Of a DNA stretch of 64,000 bases, positions 20,864 through 31,982 are shown piece by piece (position 1 is the stretch's first letter; each line of letters starts with the position of its first letter). Origin of the DNA: Mixophyes australis (lineage: Eukaryota > Chordata > Amphibia > Anura > Limnodynastidae); NCBI GenBank assembly GCA_036250195.1, contig JAVHZZ010000010.1, positions 76,193,423 to 76,257,422 of the forward strand, read 5' to 3'. The position numbers were made by a program, and so were the translations under genes. The notes beneath the pieces are model-generated. The model was not told the DNA's origin and searched no databases. It was given only the letters and a program-made list of their open reading frames with translations.

Positions 20864-22761
20864 CAGGGCCTGATTAAGGGTTCTGGCCGCCCTAGGCTAA
20901 TACGGCCGCAGCGCCCCCCCCCCCCCCCCCCCTCCGAATATATAGGTGTATAGGAACACTCCTGAATATGAATGTTCAGGTGTATTCTCCAGCATTCAAA
21001 TTTAGACAGATTGTGCCATTGTCTCTTACCTGTCCTTGATCTTCTCTCTTGCAACTTTGTTATCCTCTCGCGGGCTTCTGGAAAGTTGGCGTCCTTTTTT
21101 GAAAATGCAAAAATGTATTATAATGCAAAGCCTGAATGATTAGGCCCTTTAGTTAAAACAAAACACTCCATTATGGCCAGCTAAAAGTACCCCATTGGAC
21201 AGGCATATATAAGCAATATCTGAATATTTGTTGTCAATCAAATACAAACCTCTACCAGCCCCATCTCACTAATATTTAGCATTCTAGTGATTGCTGAGAC
21301 CACCCATGTGACCACCACACAATCATGATTCTGCCCCCCAAAGCTGCTCTATTTTTTAAATACCCCCTGCAGCCATTTTCCTTAACCACAACCCCCCCCC
21401 CCAACAGCCATTTTCCTTAACCCCTGCTGCAGCCATTTTCTTTACCTCCCACCCTGCATCCATCCCCCTTGCAGCTATTTTCCTTACCTCCACTCTGCTA
21501 GCTAGCTATCCCCCCCCCCGTCACATCAAAACTCCCCCAGTCACATATATCAGCCCCCCTCCTCTGCCCTCCTTCATACATATCAACCTCTCTACCTCCC
21601 TATAGATTTTCATGGCAGCCCCCCCCCCTCCCACCCTATAGATTTGTATGACAGTCCCCCTCTCCCTCCCTATACATATGCATGACAGTCCCCCCTCTCC
21701 CTCCCTATAGATATGCAGGGTAGTCCCCCCCCCCTATAGATATGCAGGGTAGTTCCCCCCCCCCTCCCTATAGATATGCAGGGCAGTTCCCCCCCCCCTC
21801 CCTATAGATATGCAGGGCAGTTCCCCCCTCCCTCCCTATAAATATGCAGGGCAGTTCCCCTCCCTACCTATAGATATGCAGGGCAGTTCCCCCTCCCTCC
21901 CTATAGATATGCAGGGTAGTTCCCCCTCCCTCCCTATAGATATGCAGGGCAGTTCCCCCTCCCTCCCTATAGATATGCAGGGCAGTTCCCCCTCCCTCCC
22001 TATAGATATGCAGGGCAGTTTCCCCCTCCCTCCCTATAGATATGCAGGGCAGTTCCCCCCCCCACCCTATAGATATGCAGGGCAGTTCCCCCCCCCCTCC
22101 CTATAGATATGCAGGGCAGTTCGCCCCCCCTCCCTATAGATATGCAGGGCAGTTCCCCCCCCCTCCCTATAGATATGCAGGGCAGTTCCCCCCCCCTCCC
22201 TATAGATATGCAGGGCAGTTCCCCCCCCCCTCCCTATAGATATGCAGGGCAGTTCCCCCCCCCCTCCCTATAGATATGCAGGGCAGTTCCCCCCCCCTCC
22301 CTATAGATATGCAGGGCAGTTCCCCTCCCCCCTCCCTATAGATATGCAGGGCAGTTCCCCCCCCCCCTCCCTATAGATATGCAGGGCAGTTCCCCCTTCA
22401 CTTACCTGTAGTTGTGCCAGCGTCGCTCCTCTCCTCAGATCAGCAGATAGGAAGTGAAGACGTCCTGCTTCCTGTCTGCTGCACAGCAACAGGCAGCCTG
22501 GCGATTGGCTGTGTGTTGCTAACCACTGACCACCTATGCTTTTGATCGTCGAGCCCTCCACCCCCCGCGGCGACCCCCCCCCCTCCCCCCCCCCGAAAAA
22601 AAAATGAATGAAGAAAAAAAAAAAATTAAAAAAAAAAAAAAAAAAAAATTTAAAAAAAAAAAAATTTTTTTTTTTTTAAAAAAATACCCACAGTGCAGCG
22701 CCCCCCAGGACCCAGCGCCCCAGGCTGCAGCCTGGTCAGCCTAGTGGTTGATCAGGCCCTG
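20864..22761 (-). mobile_element. Non-autonomous hAT transposon with internal minisatellite (copy 2)
   Basis: Inverted ends CAGGGCCTGATTAAGGG and CAGGGCCTGATCAACCAC (complement at 22761) are flanked by a perfect 8-bp duplication GGTGTAGG (20856-20863 and 22762-22769). The 1898-bp interior has no transposase. It holds a poly-C run, a degenerate CAGCCATTTTCCTTAACC repeat (21370-21490), a 33-bp minisatellite (21600-22395) and, beyond it, a GC-rich part and A/T homopolymers (22600-22685). On the minus strand a consensus splice donor CAGGTAAGT lies at 22400-22408, directly at the minisatellite border. Strand follows that sense. Confidence 0.93.
21600..22395. repeat. 33-bp minisatellite
   Basis: About 22 units of CTATAGATATGCAGGGCAGT followed by TCC(C)nCTCCCTCC. 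Early units are diverged (ATTTTCATGGCAGCC, ATTTGTATGACAGTC) and later ones are nearly identical. Several units are exactly 33 bp, which keeps one frame open as a repeated 'MQGSSPSLPID' peptide; this is not a gene. Confidence 0.93.
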
Positions 22762-22900
22762 GGTGTAGGTCATATATACACATGCGACTTGTGTGTGACC
22801 AAAAGGGGCTGCCAGTCTGATTTTCACTAGGCAGTGGTAAATTGAAATTGGTATTGACCTCGGAATGAGTACCCACTGCATACATTTTTTTCATCCCTAA

Positions 22901-23234
22901 TCATCATCATTTATTTATATAGTGCCACTAATTACGCAGCGCTGTACAGAGAACTCACTCACATCAGTCCCTGCCCCATTGGAGCTTACAGTCTAAATTC
23001 ACCAATATGCACACACACACACACACACACACACTAGGGTCAATTTGTTAGCAGCCAATTAACCTACCAGTATGTTCTTGGAGTGTGGGAGGAAACCGGA
23101 GCACCCAGAGGAAACCCACGCAAACACGGGGAGAACATACAAACTCCTCACAGATAAGGCCATGGTCGGGAGTTGAACTCATGACCCCAGTGCTGTAAGG
23201 CAGAAGTGCTAACCACTGAGCCACCGTGCTGCCC
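22901..23234 (-). mobile_element. tRNA-derived SINE with intact Pol III boxes
   Basis: Full-length copy. On the minus strand the head reads GGGCAGCACGGTGGCTCAGT; box A TGGCTCAGTGG is at 23213-23223 and box B GTTCAACTC at 23170-23178, both fitting the RNA polymerase III internal promoter consensus. A central domain with GTTTGCGTGGGTTTCCTC, a (TG)n stretch and the L2-like tail follow. Flanks share CCCTAATC or at least TAATC on each side, consistent with target duplication. Confidence 0.93.
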
Positions 23235-24104
23235 TAATCCCTAATTGAAACTTTAAAAAAAATAACATTCCCTATGGAACTCTTCTAAAAAAAAAACACA
23301 CAGCAAGCCACTCACACACAGAGTTTTAATGCATACAAGAAATCTCAAACAGTTGTTTTGCAATAATCAGCATTATCCAAAGTTCATTGGATATATTGTA
23401 AGTTCGTTACTCCCAAGCTTACTTTATCTTTTGCAAAAGTCAGAATGACAGACGTGTATAAATAGCCAAGGTCTGGGCCATGTCCTCAATCACCTCTATT
23501 AACATTTATCATTGTCCAGGCTTCAGAAATAAGCCGAATCACACCTAAAATAATTTTTTTAACCATCTTTAAAAGGTGGTGGCGGTGGGGGACGGACAAT
23601 GAAGTGGGAGGACCAATCACAAGTCTCTAGATTGCGGCTTGTGATTGAGCAACAAACATTCTTTTATGGAGGCCCAGTTTTATTAGGGACCTCAGCAGTG
23701 CAGAGAAATACAGCATACTAGTTTACTAGCATTTTAGAGATCACTGTAGGTTTCCCAATGTGTTAACGTACAGTAAACACAAAAACAGAACTAGCTTTCT
23801 GAAAAACAAAACACAACTACAATGCAATGCAGATAAAAACGCCAATGGGTATGGTAACAATAGGAACAACAGTTTATTGTGTCAGAAAATTTTACATGCG
23901 CTTTGCAAACATTCAAAATGCATTTAAATAATGCAAGAGGGTCTGATGCCATAGAGAGATAAAATATACACACAGGAATAAAGAAAGCATCAGATGGTTT
24001 CACATTCTCACTTGGCCTCATACCTATGACATTTTACTACAGTAAAAATGCGTATCAAACACAAGTACATTTAATATATATTTTAAAAAGTATTTTAAAG
24101 CTCA
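23235..24104. other. Unassigned 0.9 kb
   Basis: No gene or repeat end recognised. Confidence 0.5.
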
Positions 24105-24112
24105 CTGTAGGC

Positions 24113-24348
24113 CATAAATGCCTTCTCTGCGGGGAATGTCCGTGAGACTCCCAAATTGCAGGTATGTCTCCCGCATCCTGTCCCCGACGGGGCTCAATGA
24201 CGCAATTCATGGCGAATTGTGTCATTTTTGCCCCCGGCCCCACAAAAAAAAAAAATCATCAGTTTGTCAGGGGGCGGGGCCAAAATGACACAATTGACCA
24301 TGCCCCTCCCCTTTCTCCCTCCCCCATCCCTCAAATTAGTCAAGTATG
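24113..24348. mobile_element. CATACTT-family hAT MITE, copy 3 (old)
   Basis: Starts CATAAATGCCTTCTCTGCGG and ends TTAGTCAAGTATG, flanked by CTGTAGGC / CTGTAGGT (24105-24112 and 24349-24356; 7 of 8 match). The CTCCCGCATC and GGGGCGGGGCCAAAATGAC blocks are kept. More substitutions than copies 1 and 2. Confidence 0.85.
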
Positions 24349-24356
24349 CTGTAGGT

Positions 24357-24933
24357 ATCCTAATGCGATTACATGTAATAAATATATTCCAAAAACCACA
24401 ATTAACACTAAAAACCGCCATTGCATATGGTAACACTAGGAATAATGGTTTCTTGTGCCATACCCATTTATACATGTTTTGCATATGTTAACACATGTGC
24501 AACACTTTGGTAAAAAGAAAACAAAAAAAACTGCGAGTATTGACCCATCTGATATTCATTCATTAGCATTGTGTCTATATTATATTCATCACTGTCACAT
24601 AATTTCTTATTTGCCATTTCCATTTACTACTACTGCAGGAAGATTCTCAATGGATTTTTAAAGTGGTATACAACAAATGGGGGGTTTGTATTTTATAACA
24701 TTTTATATGGAAACTCCAACTTTCCCATTTATTAATAACTTTGTCATGACACTATTATCTCTTGTGTATATGACATTTCATTACATAATATTGTGCATGA
24801 ATAAGGCAATGTGTCTGTTGCATTTACTACTGACACTGTCAAGCTGCATCTCTATGCCATTGTGGGGAGTAAGCATACGCATTTGTATGCCCGACACAGC
24901 TGTCTGCTGTTTTTGAGTTACACGTCTTAAACA
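24357..24933. other. Unassigned
   Basis: No supported gene; AT-rich text with short open frames only. Confidence 0.5.
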
Positions 24934-24941
24934 CATGTAAC

Positions 24942-25176
24942 CAGGGGCGGGCTGGGCCAGGGGGCAGGGGGGCATCCGCCCCCCGGGCCGCTCAGTCTAA
25001 CCGCTGTTTGGGCCGGCCGCGCACCCCCCCTCCCCCCCCGTGGATACAAGCGGTGCCGTCCGCATAAACTGAATATTACCAGCGGCGCTCAGGCGACACT
25101 CGATGCGGCCACATGTTGTGCATGTGATGCGGCCGCCTGTGCGCCCCCCGGGCTGAAAGTTGCCAGCCCGCCCCTG
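24942..25176. mobile_element. hAT MITE, CAGGGGCGGGCTGG ends
   Basis: Perfect 14-bp inverted ends CAGGGGCGGGCTGG, flanked by CATGTAAC / CACGTAAC (24934-24941 and 25177-25184; 7 of 8). The interior is 235 bp in total, very GC-rich, with CCGCCCCCCGGGCCG at the left and GCGCCCCCCGGGCTG at the right as an extended inverted pair. No coding sequence. A truncated relative starts at 31983. Confidence 0.93.
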
Positions 25177-25184
25177 CACGTAAC

Positions 25185-26069
25185 TAAGTGTTTTACTCAT
25201 ACATTAAAACGCATCCAATCACAAATGAGGCCCTAAGTGTCTTGGAATGTTGGAGTAAACAGAAGTATGAAATTGTTTTGGTGTTCTGATATTATATTTA
25301 ACTATATTGTTTGGAGTGGTAGCACCATGAACCCACATAACTATACATATGGAGTGTTTCTGTTGTTATATAATCTCCAAACCACACAAAAGTGACACAT
25401 ATAGTTAAACATACAGTACCAACGTCATGGATTACTTTAAGACATTAAGGAAACTAAACCGAATAGTATTCTCTGGAAAAAAATGAAAAAGATTAAATGA
25501 ATAAAAGGTGGTTGCCCTAAAGTGGAGGTTGGACGTTTTACTGTTTTAAAATCCACCTTGCACATTTATAGGAAAATCAGCCAACCCCAAAGGGTGCGGA
25601 CCACTTCATGGTCTCCCATCCAAAGACGTGGAGTGGGTGTGCAAATTTTTATGTATAACAACAGGTAATAACAACACAGGTCATTGAATATATTATGGGG
25701 TTGTGCATTTTTAAATGCTTCTCAGTGGACAAGCAGCCACACATAAAGAAGCATTGCAGCTGTGCATATTTTGCAGTTGATAAAATAGCCTTATTAATAA
25801 GTTAATGCTGGTCAATGTCGGGTGCAGATTTCTTTGTGAGTCCTTAGATCCCACGCACAGTACAAGTTAACTACACTTTAAGGCAATGTAAAATATGACA
25901 CCGATCTAAATGGACCCTGTACAAGGGTAGAAATTCCAGTGATGAGCCTGAAGCCAGTTGCCAAATTCAAAAGTCCATTTTACAGAACCTTGTTCAAACA
26001 GGGGAGAGTGCAGTAAACACCTTCATGAGGAGGAGGTGTTCCAACAGGGGGAATGCAAAGAGTAGAGGG
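25185..26069. other. Unassigned 0.9 kb
   Basis: No gene or recognisable repeat end. Confidence 0.5.
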
Positions 26070-26089
26070 ATATAGATAGATATAGATAT

Positions 26090-26140
<51 letters not shown>
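26070..26140. repeat. (GATA)n/(TA)n microsatellite
   Basis: TATAGATAGATATAGATATA passing into a pure TA run. Confidence 0.9.
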
Positions 26141-26145
<5 letters not shown>

Positions 26146-26213
26146 CTATACTACCAGTCAACACAGAGGAAGCCAGAATGCATTCCTCTATCTTTTGAAG
26201 TGTTGCAATTTTT

Positions 26214-26644
26214 TTTTTTTTTTTTAAATTCTTTATTTTGGATGGTCAAAGAATAAAAAGCATATATAATACGAAGTCTGAAGATTACAATGTGTACATA
26301 AAAGGACATTAACATTGTATTGAAATCCAAAAAAGGCATCCTTATAAGACTCGGAACATAAATTAACCATATTTTCATATTTCTGCTGTTCATTAGATAT
26401 AACAGACAATAATACCCAAAAAATAGAATGGGGGGTAGGGGTAAGGGGAAATTAGAGGGGGAAGGGAGGGGAAGACCACAAAGGTTGGTGCAGGAGTGTG
26501 ATCGGAAAGAAGGTAATATGTAAAATGTTAGAAGGTCATAGGGTGGCGGAACAGGAACAGAGTCCTGATCGCCACACATGGGTCATGATGAGGTCGTTAA
26601 GGGTCAGAGGGGAACGAGCGCTCTGCGAACTGCCAAGGAGCCCA
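26214..26644 (-). mobile_element. L1-type LINE 3' end, 5'-truncated, with target duplication
   Basis: On the minus strand the segment ends in CCAAAATAAAGAATTTAAAA and a poly-A run, with an AATAAA-type signal just before the tail. It is flanked by an 18-bp direct repeat TGAAGTGTTGCAATTTTT (26196-26213 and 26645-26662). Long target duplication plus poly-A is the mark of L1-type target-primed reverse transcription. No pol motifs are present, so only the 3' UTR was copied. The 142-residue frame over it is not a gene. A processed pseudogene of an unknown transcript would give the same signature. Confidence 0.8.
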
Positions 26645-26662
26645 TGAAGTGTTGCAATTTTT

Positions 26663-27837
26663 ATTTTCTGAACTGACGGTAATACCCTCAGGTGAAAGGG
26701 AGTTTTTCAACTATGAACATCGGTATCTCTGTCGGTCTTATTTTAAAAAACAATATTTTTACTTATAACAACAACAGAGAGTATAAGAAGTACAAAAGAA
26801 AAACACCTTTGCAAAATATAAAATAGAAAATTCTGTACAACTCTTGCCTTGGTCAGGAATTTCTGACAGAAGAAGATTGCCCTCTAGCACAACTTAACAT
26901 TTTTTTGTCCCCATTTGAAATGCCATGAATATTTTAGATGTGCCCGAAACAATACGAATAAATAGAAATAATGGTACCGCCTCAGACAGGGAGAGGTGGT
27001 GATAGTTAGATTTACAATTCTGGCATATTAAAGTAGTGGTTGGAATCCAACACATTCCTTTCTCTGGCAACCAAACTAATACGTGCCAGGGGAGATTTCG
27101 TGGCCACGACCACTGTGCACATTGACACGTGTGATGTTGTCATCGCTCATGCACCATGGTGTTGCATGCACCCACGTGTGTGCCATGATGCCATTGGCAC
27201 ACACTAGGCTGGCCTTAAAAGCCCAAGCCCAGAACTCAGCTCTCTTCCTCTCATCCTCCTGACAACCAGCAACACCAACAGCACCACTACAACCACTAGG
27301 GATGACACTACGCTCTCGCTTTTTTCTTTCTCAATCTCTGATGACCTTGACAATGCGCAACAGTCTTTTGACACTCTTACCACCAGTACCACAACTACCA
27401 CCAGGGATTTCTCTGCTTATCTCACTGCACACACTCCTAGCAACTATATACAGAGGGGAAAAGCAACTACACACAGAGAGACGAAGTAAAACAAGCATCA
27501 GCATCAGCAGAAAAGGAACAGCATAGTTCTGGGCACAAGTTTGTGAACTGAAAGCTCCTGCCCGCCAGTAATTCTTTGGTATTGTATGTTATCTTACCTG
27601 TTCAACTGCATTGTTTTATATGTGTACATTTTGTAAGGCTATACATTACGATTATATGATTTTAAAGTTATCCTGTGAGTAAAATATATTCTTAGTCTTA
27701 TTTATCTGTACTGTGTATTTGTAAGTGGTATTGATTGAATAATTTTTTCTCACTTATAGTACATTATGGTTACATTGGTGATAGAATTGTGGTCAGTAAC
27801 AGATTGTATATTAACACAGATATATACTATGGGTCAC
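26663..27837. other. Unassigned 1.2 kb
   Basis: No supported gene. The stretch 27200-27540 is rich in CA-type triplets (ACAACCAGCAACACCAACAG) and has short open frames on both strands. A retroelement leader is possible, but nothing proves it. Confidence 0.4.
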
Positions 27838-27840
27838 TTA

Positions 27841-28390
27841 GGCTAAGTACACACTGGAGCTTTTTCGGCCAACCAGCCAACATACGACTGTTCGGTGGGA
27901 AGTGGGGTTAGTGTGTATAATGACACGATGGGGGCGAAAGTCGTCCCACAGTGTCGATTGTTAATATTTTCCACCAATCACTGATCATGTAGTGTGTATG
28001 CACTCATGCTCAAAATCTCTCTTTTCAGCCGATGTTAGCAATGAATGTCCTAGTGAATAAATGTAGAGAGTGCTGTAGAAGGAATAATTCATTTGTTCGT
28101 TCTGAGACAGAATATTTAGTTTCAGAGTCAGTCACAGAAGCTAACGAAATTAGTGGATAGCTATAACAAGGTTTTAATCAGTGTGACAGAAATCAGTGTG
28201 ACAGGAATGAATGAATGAATATTGTGCTGTCATTCTTTGAAGACTAGAGGACCAGATGAAGAGCACAGATCTGAAGGTAAATCGTGTCAGTGTGTATGCA
28301 TGAATCATCAGACTGATTGGACCTTCAGTCATGGGTACAATCATTTCAGATAACACGTCGGTCGGAAATTTATTCAGTGTGTACCTAGCC
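27841..28390. mobile_element. GGCTAAGTACACACTG-family MITE (Harbinger-type)
   Basis: Left end GGCTAAGTACACACTGG and right end CAGTGTGTACCTAGCC are inverted, and a TTA duplication flanks both (27838-27840 and 28391-28393). TWA duplications with GG-starting ends fit PIF/Harbinger. The 550-bp interior has no transposase. A partial relative lies at 63.1-63.3 kb. Confidence 0.85.
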
Positions 28391-28475
28391 TTAGTTGGGT
28401 TTCCTCACTTTCTGAGAGGATGTATCTACTAGGATTAACCCATTCCTCATCTGGTAGGCTGTGACCCTGAAATAT

Positions 28476-28661
28476 ACTGGTAGGTTAATTGGCTGCTATA
28501 AAAAATTGACCCTAGTCTCTACCTGTCTGTCTGTATGTGTGTGTCTATATTAGGGAATTTAGACTGTAAGCTCCAATGGGGCAGGGACTGATGTGAATGA
28601 GTTCTCTGTACAGCGCTGCGGAATTAGTGGCGCTATATAAATAAATGATGATGATGATGAT
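28476..28661 (+). mobile_element. SINE, 5'-truncated
   Basis: Plus-strand copy with only the 3' half: CTGGTAGGTTAATTGGCTGC, GAATTTAGACTGTAAGCTCC, GTACAGCGCTGCGGAATTAG and a GATGATGATGAT tail. The tRNA head and central domain are missing, as expected from 5' truncation during reverse transcription. Confidence 0.88.
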
Positions 28662-28924
28662 AGATCTCCTGTTAAAGGATGTTGTTGAACCACTGCCAGC
28701 AGGACCCCAACATTTCATTCCTGCTTTTACATACAAATCTGAATTTAAATGCAAGTGTACCAGGCAATTCTGTGTCTCAAAAGATGAAGAAATGCCCTAA
28801 CTCAGTTTGAGTGCACCGTCCAATGCATACTAAATATGACAACGGTTTTGTGGTATGCTGCTGTATACTCCTCATGAGGAAGGAGAACCAGGTCTGTTAT
28901 CTGCTGAATTGAGGTGGACACACT

Positions 28925-30130
28925 CATTGTCGGACTGGGGCATGAAGGGCCCACCGGGGGACTGCAACGCTAGGGGCCAGCCATCATAGAGGTGAGCCCA
29001 GACACTAGAGGGGGAGTGGTCAGCCCACAAAGGACAGCTAGCACCATAGTGTAGTATATAAAGAATGCAATGTGTATATAAAGAGTGGACAGTCTTGACC
29101 TGCCCCTTAGATTGGGCAGAACAGTCGAATCAGGATTGTCCCACTAGAATCAGAACATTTGACAGACTGTCCTACCTGTTCTTGTCATTTTCACCACCTG
29201 TGGCTGCTGGTTTCTTTAGTTGAGGCTTATCTGGATCCCTGCCTTGGCCCCCTTCACTCTCTGCCATGCTGCCTCTGTCCCCCTTCACTCTCTGCCATGC
29301 TGTGTTTGTACCCCTTCACATTCTGCCATGCTGCCTTTGTCCCCCTTCACTCTCTGCCATGCTGCCTTTGTCCCCCTTCACACTCTGCCATGCTGCCTTT
29401 GTCCCCCCTTCACTCTCTGCCATGCTGCCTTTGTCCCCCTTCACATTCTGCCATGCTGCCTTTGTCCCCCTTCACTCTCTGCCATGCTGTGTTTGTACCC
29501 CTTCACATTCTGCCATGCTGCCTTTGTCCCCCTTCACTCTCTGCCATGCTGCCTTTGTCCCCCTTCACACTCTGCCATGCTGCCTTTGTCCCCCCTTCAC
29601 TCTCTGCCATGCTGCCTTTGTCCCCCTTCACATTCTGCCATGCTGCCTTTGTCCCCCTTCACTCTCTGCCATGCTGTGTTTGTACCCCTTCACATTCTGC
29701 CATGCTGCCTTTGTCCCCCTTCACTCTCTGCCATGCTGCCTTTGTCCCCCTTCACACTCTGCCATGCTACCTTTGTCCCCCTTTACTCTCTGCCATGCTG
29801 CCTTTGCTCCCCCTTCACTCTCTGCCATGCTGCCTTTGCCCCTCTTGACACTCTGCCATGCTATCTTTGCTCCCCCCTTCCCATTCTGCTATGCTGCCTA
29901 TGCTGTCTTTGCTCCCCTTGCTTCCATTTCTTCACTTACCTTTTCTATTGGCCTCTTTATTCTCTATTCTTCTCTTCTTCTGTCTTCTTTCGTCTTGCGA
30001 CTCCTCTCCGCGCCGCTCTTCACTAAACGTCAGGCGTGATGACGTCACGACCAACATTCAGTGCGGACAGAGCAGAGGGGAGGAAGGAGGGGCGCCGGGG
30101 CCGCGATCACGTGAGTATGGTTTTTTGTCC
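28925..30130 (-). mobile_element. hAT element with minisatellite (copy 3), 3' end missing
   Basis: Starts CATTGTCGGACTGGGGCATG and matches hAT copy 1 through AAGGGCCCACCGGGGGACTG, ACTAGAATCAGAACATTTGA and CTGTCCTACCTGTTCTTGTC up to CTGGATCCC (29230s). After that point copy 1 and this copy differ completely: here a 31-bp minisatellite follows. A minus-strand splice-donor-like AAGGTAAGT lies at 29934-29942, followed outward by a GC-rich segment with CCGCGCCGCTC and GCCGGGGCCGCG. No matching right end or 8-bp duplication was found, so the right border is approximate. Confidence 0.8.
29247..29905. repeat. 31-bp minisatellite
   Basis: Around 21 units of TTCACTCTCTGCCATGCTGC plus CTTTGTCCCCC. A higher-order pattern is visible: a group of units including the variant GTGTTTGTACCCC recurs at about 29300, 29488 and 29668, giving a roughly 185-bp super-repeat of six units. 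Because 31 is not a multiple of 3, three frames stay open for over 220 codons each; none is a plausible gene. Confidence 0.93.
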
Positions 30131-30239
30131 GCTCCCCCCTCCACCAACAAAGAGGGGAGCGATCAGGGTCAGCATTTGGATACACCTAAACCCTAAAAGT
30201 TTGTCTGTAGGCCTCAGGATGGAGGGATAGTCTGTCAAA

Positions 30240-31125
30240 AATAGCTGCTTTGTCTTTTTTATACTTGTATCACATTACAAGACAGATCTTTTGGATCCTT
30301 TCCGGTTGGCCTGGTTTGACTCTACCCACCACAGAGGCGCAAAGTTTACCGAGGTAAAGGTGTTCACCAGGGACCCCTGGAGCGGTTCTCCGGGTATGCA
30401 CCAGCCAAGACCTGTTGGAGAAAATGTTAGATGTTACAGTTAGAGTACCGGGATACCAGGCAAGAACAGAGAACTGCAGGTACAGGAGATTGGGATTTCC
30501 AGGTTAAGCTGAAAAGTAGAAGTTACTGGATATCAGGCACGGTTAGAGAACTGCAGGTACAGGATAAGAGGATTTCCAGGTTAGCTGAGAAGCAGGAGTT
30601 ACTGGTTACCAGACACAATAGGATAACTGCAGGTACAGGATATCAGGATAACCAGGATTAGCTGGAGAAGCTGGAATACAGGCACAATAAAATTACTGCA
30701 GGAAAAGGATACCAGGATAGCCAGGTTTTAGCTTGCAAGCTGGAGACACTGGATACCAGGCACAATAGCCTGCATATCAAGTGTAACCAGGATAGCTGTA
30801 GGTACAGGATATCAGAATAAGCAGGGAGCCAAATAATCCACAACTGAGCAGGCTGTAGAACAAGAAGATCTGGCACCATTGGGAAGTAAAAGGTGCCTTA
30901 AATACTTGGGAGAATCCAGTATGGATGTAATTGTTCAGCCAATGGCTGAGAAACAGAAAGGATAAAGCATGTTCAGATCTAAATCCAAGATGGTGCCCGC
31001 CACCGTTCAAGATGTGGAGCCTCAGAGGAAGCATCAGGGGCAGACAGGTAAGCGTGCCGGACCCCAGCAGGCATGCCAGAGGGTCTTCAAATGACAATTT
31101 GGTCTTCAAATGACATTGCTGCATA
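30240..31125. repeat. Degenerate 70-85 bp tandem repeats, possible LTR-element leader
   Basis: Between 30425 and 30840 the phrases GATACCAGGCACAATAG, AACTGCAGGTACAGGATA, TCAGGATAACCAGG and AGCTGAGAAGCAGGAGTTAC recur about five times. The flanks (30310-30420 and 30840-31060) look like unique element sequence. The style resembles the 14.6 kb repeats read on the other strand (CCAG/CTGG phrases), but I could not prove common origin. Confidence 0.55.
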
Positions 31126-31545
31126 AGCTATTTATGCGGGGCAACTCGTATTACCCAGGATTCTTCTGGCAAATTCTGTACAGCAACTACTCTTTCAAAG
31201 TTAAAGTAAATCATGATTATAATTCAATTTTGCTTGTAATGCAGTCACTGGCACCTGGGAACGCAGTCAGTCAGGACAAACCCTACATTTTTGTTTTGAC
31301 CCTCGCGCTGCTGACCTGCTGTCTTTCTGGAAAAAGGTGAGAACACCTGAATCTGTTTGTTCAAAAACTCCTGCTGAGTTGGCTGCAACTGCTGTTGGTT
31401 TAAGGCACTGTGGCCCTGAGGACCATAAACACACAGAACATAAGTAAGAAGAGACGGATGCAAGAAAAAGTGTACTTATATTTAGAAGTGGTGGTAAGTG
31501 AAGAAGTGATATGACATACCACTGTATACACCCCCATTTCCACCA

Positions 31546-31548
<3 letters not shown>
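31126..31548. other. Unassigned
   Basis: No supported gene or repeat end. Confidence 0.45.
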
Positions 31549-31597
<49 letters not shown>

Positions 31598-31612
31598 TTA
31601 TTATTATTATCT
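31549..31612. repeat. (TA)n and (TTA)n microsatellite
   Basis: A TA run to about 31592, then ATTATTATTATTATTAT. Confidence 0.9.
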
Positions 31613-31982
31613 TGACGCATCTCAAAATTCAAAGTTAAGAATCATTAGTATTTTTAGCAGACATACCTCAGGCATACAAGTGCGTATTCTTGTACCCCTG
31701 TGTTAGTAGTACTAAGGCGCAGTATCCTATTTATACACTATATAATAATGTCATGAAGGGGCATATAAACATGAGAGAATATTGTCTTGACAGCTATTAA
31801 TATATTTAAAATGTGAAGAAATTACAACACCTCTACCTCTGTTGTTTACCCCTTTAAAAATCAGATAGGAATTAAGTAATGCAAACAGCTTCGACTTCAC
31901 ATAAAATAGCAGCAACACTAATTAATTGAGTACTATCAGCTCCAGAGGTCAATCCGCAATCAACCAATCAAAAGTGGCTAGC

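Noticed and set aside
21810..22239. MQGSSPSLPID repeat peptide
   Set aside because: Product of the 33-bp minisatellite in a transposon; unit number and C-run lengths vary and shift the frame.
23165..23234. Functional tRNA gene
   Set aside because: Box A and box B are present, but the sequence does not close into a cloverleaf and is followed by SINE central and tail domains; other copies share it.
26151..26579. 142-codon minus-strand frame
   Set aside because: It lies across a poly-A retroposon and reads through the tail (poly-Lys), so it is not a real coding sequence.
29159..30039. Three overlapping plus-strand open frames of 229-268 codons (Leu/Pro/Cys/His rich)
   Set aside because: They are three phases of the same 31-bp tandem array. 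A unit not divisible by three and free of stops keeps all frames open. No start context, domain or non-repeat sequence supports a gene.
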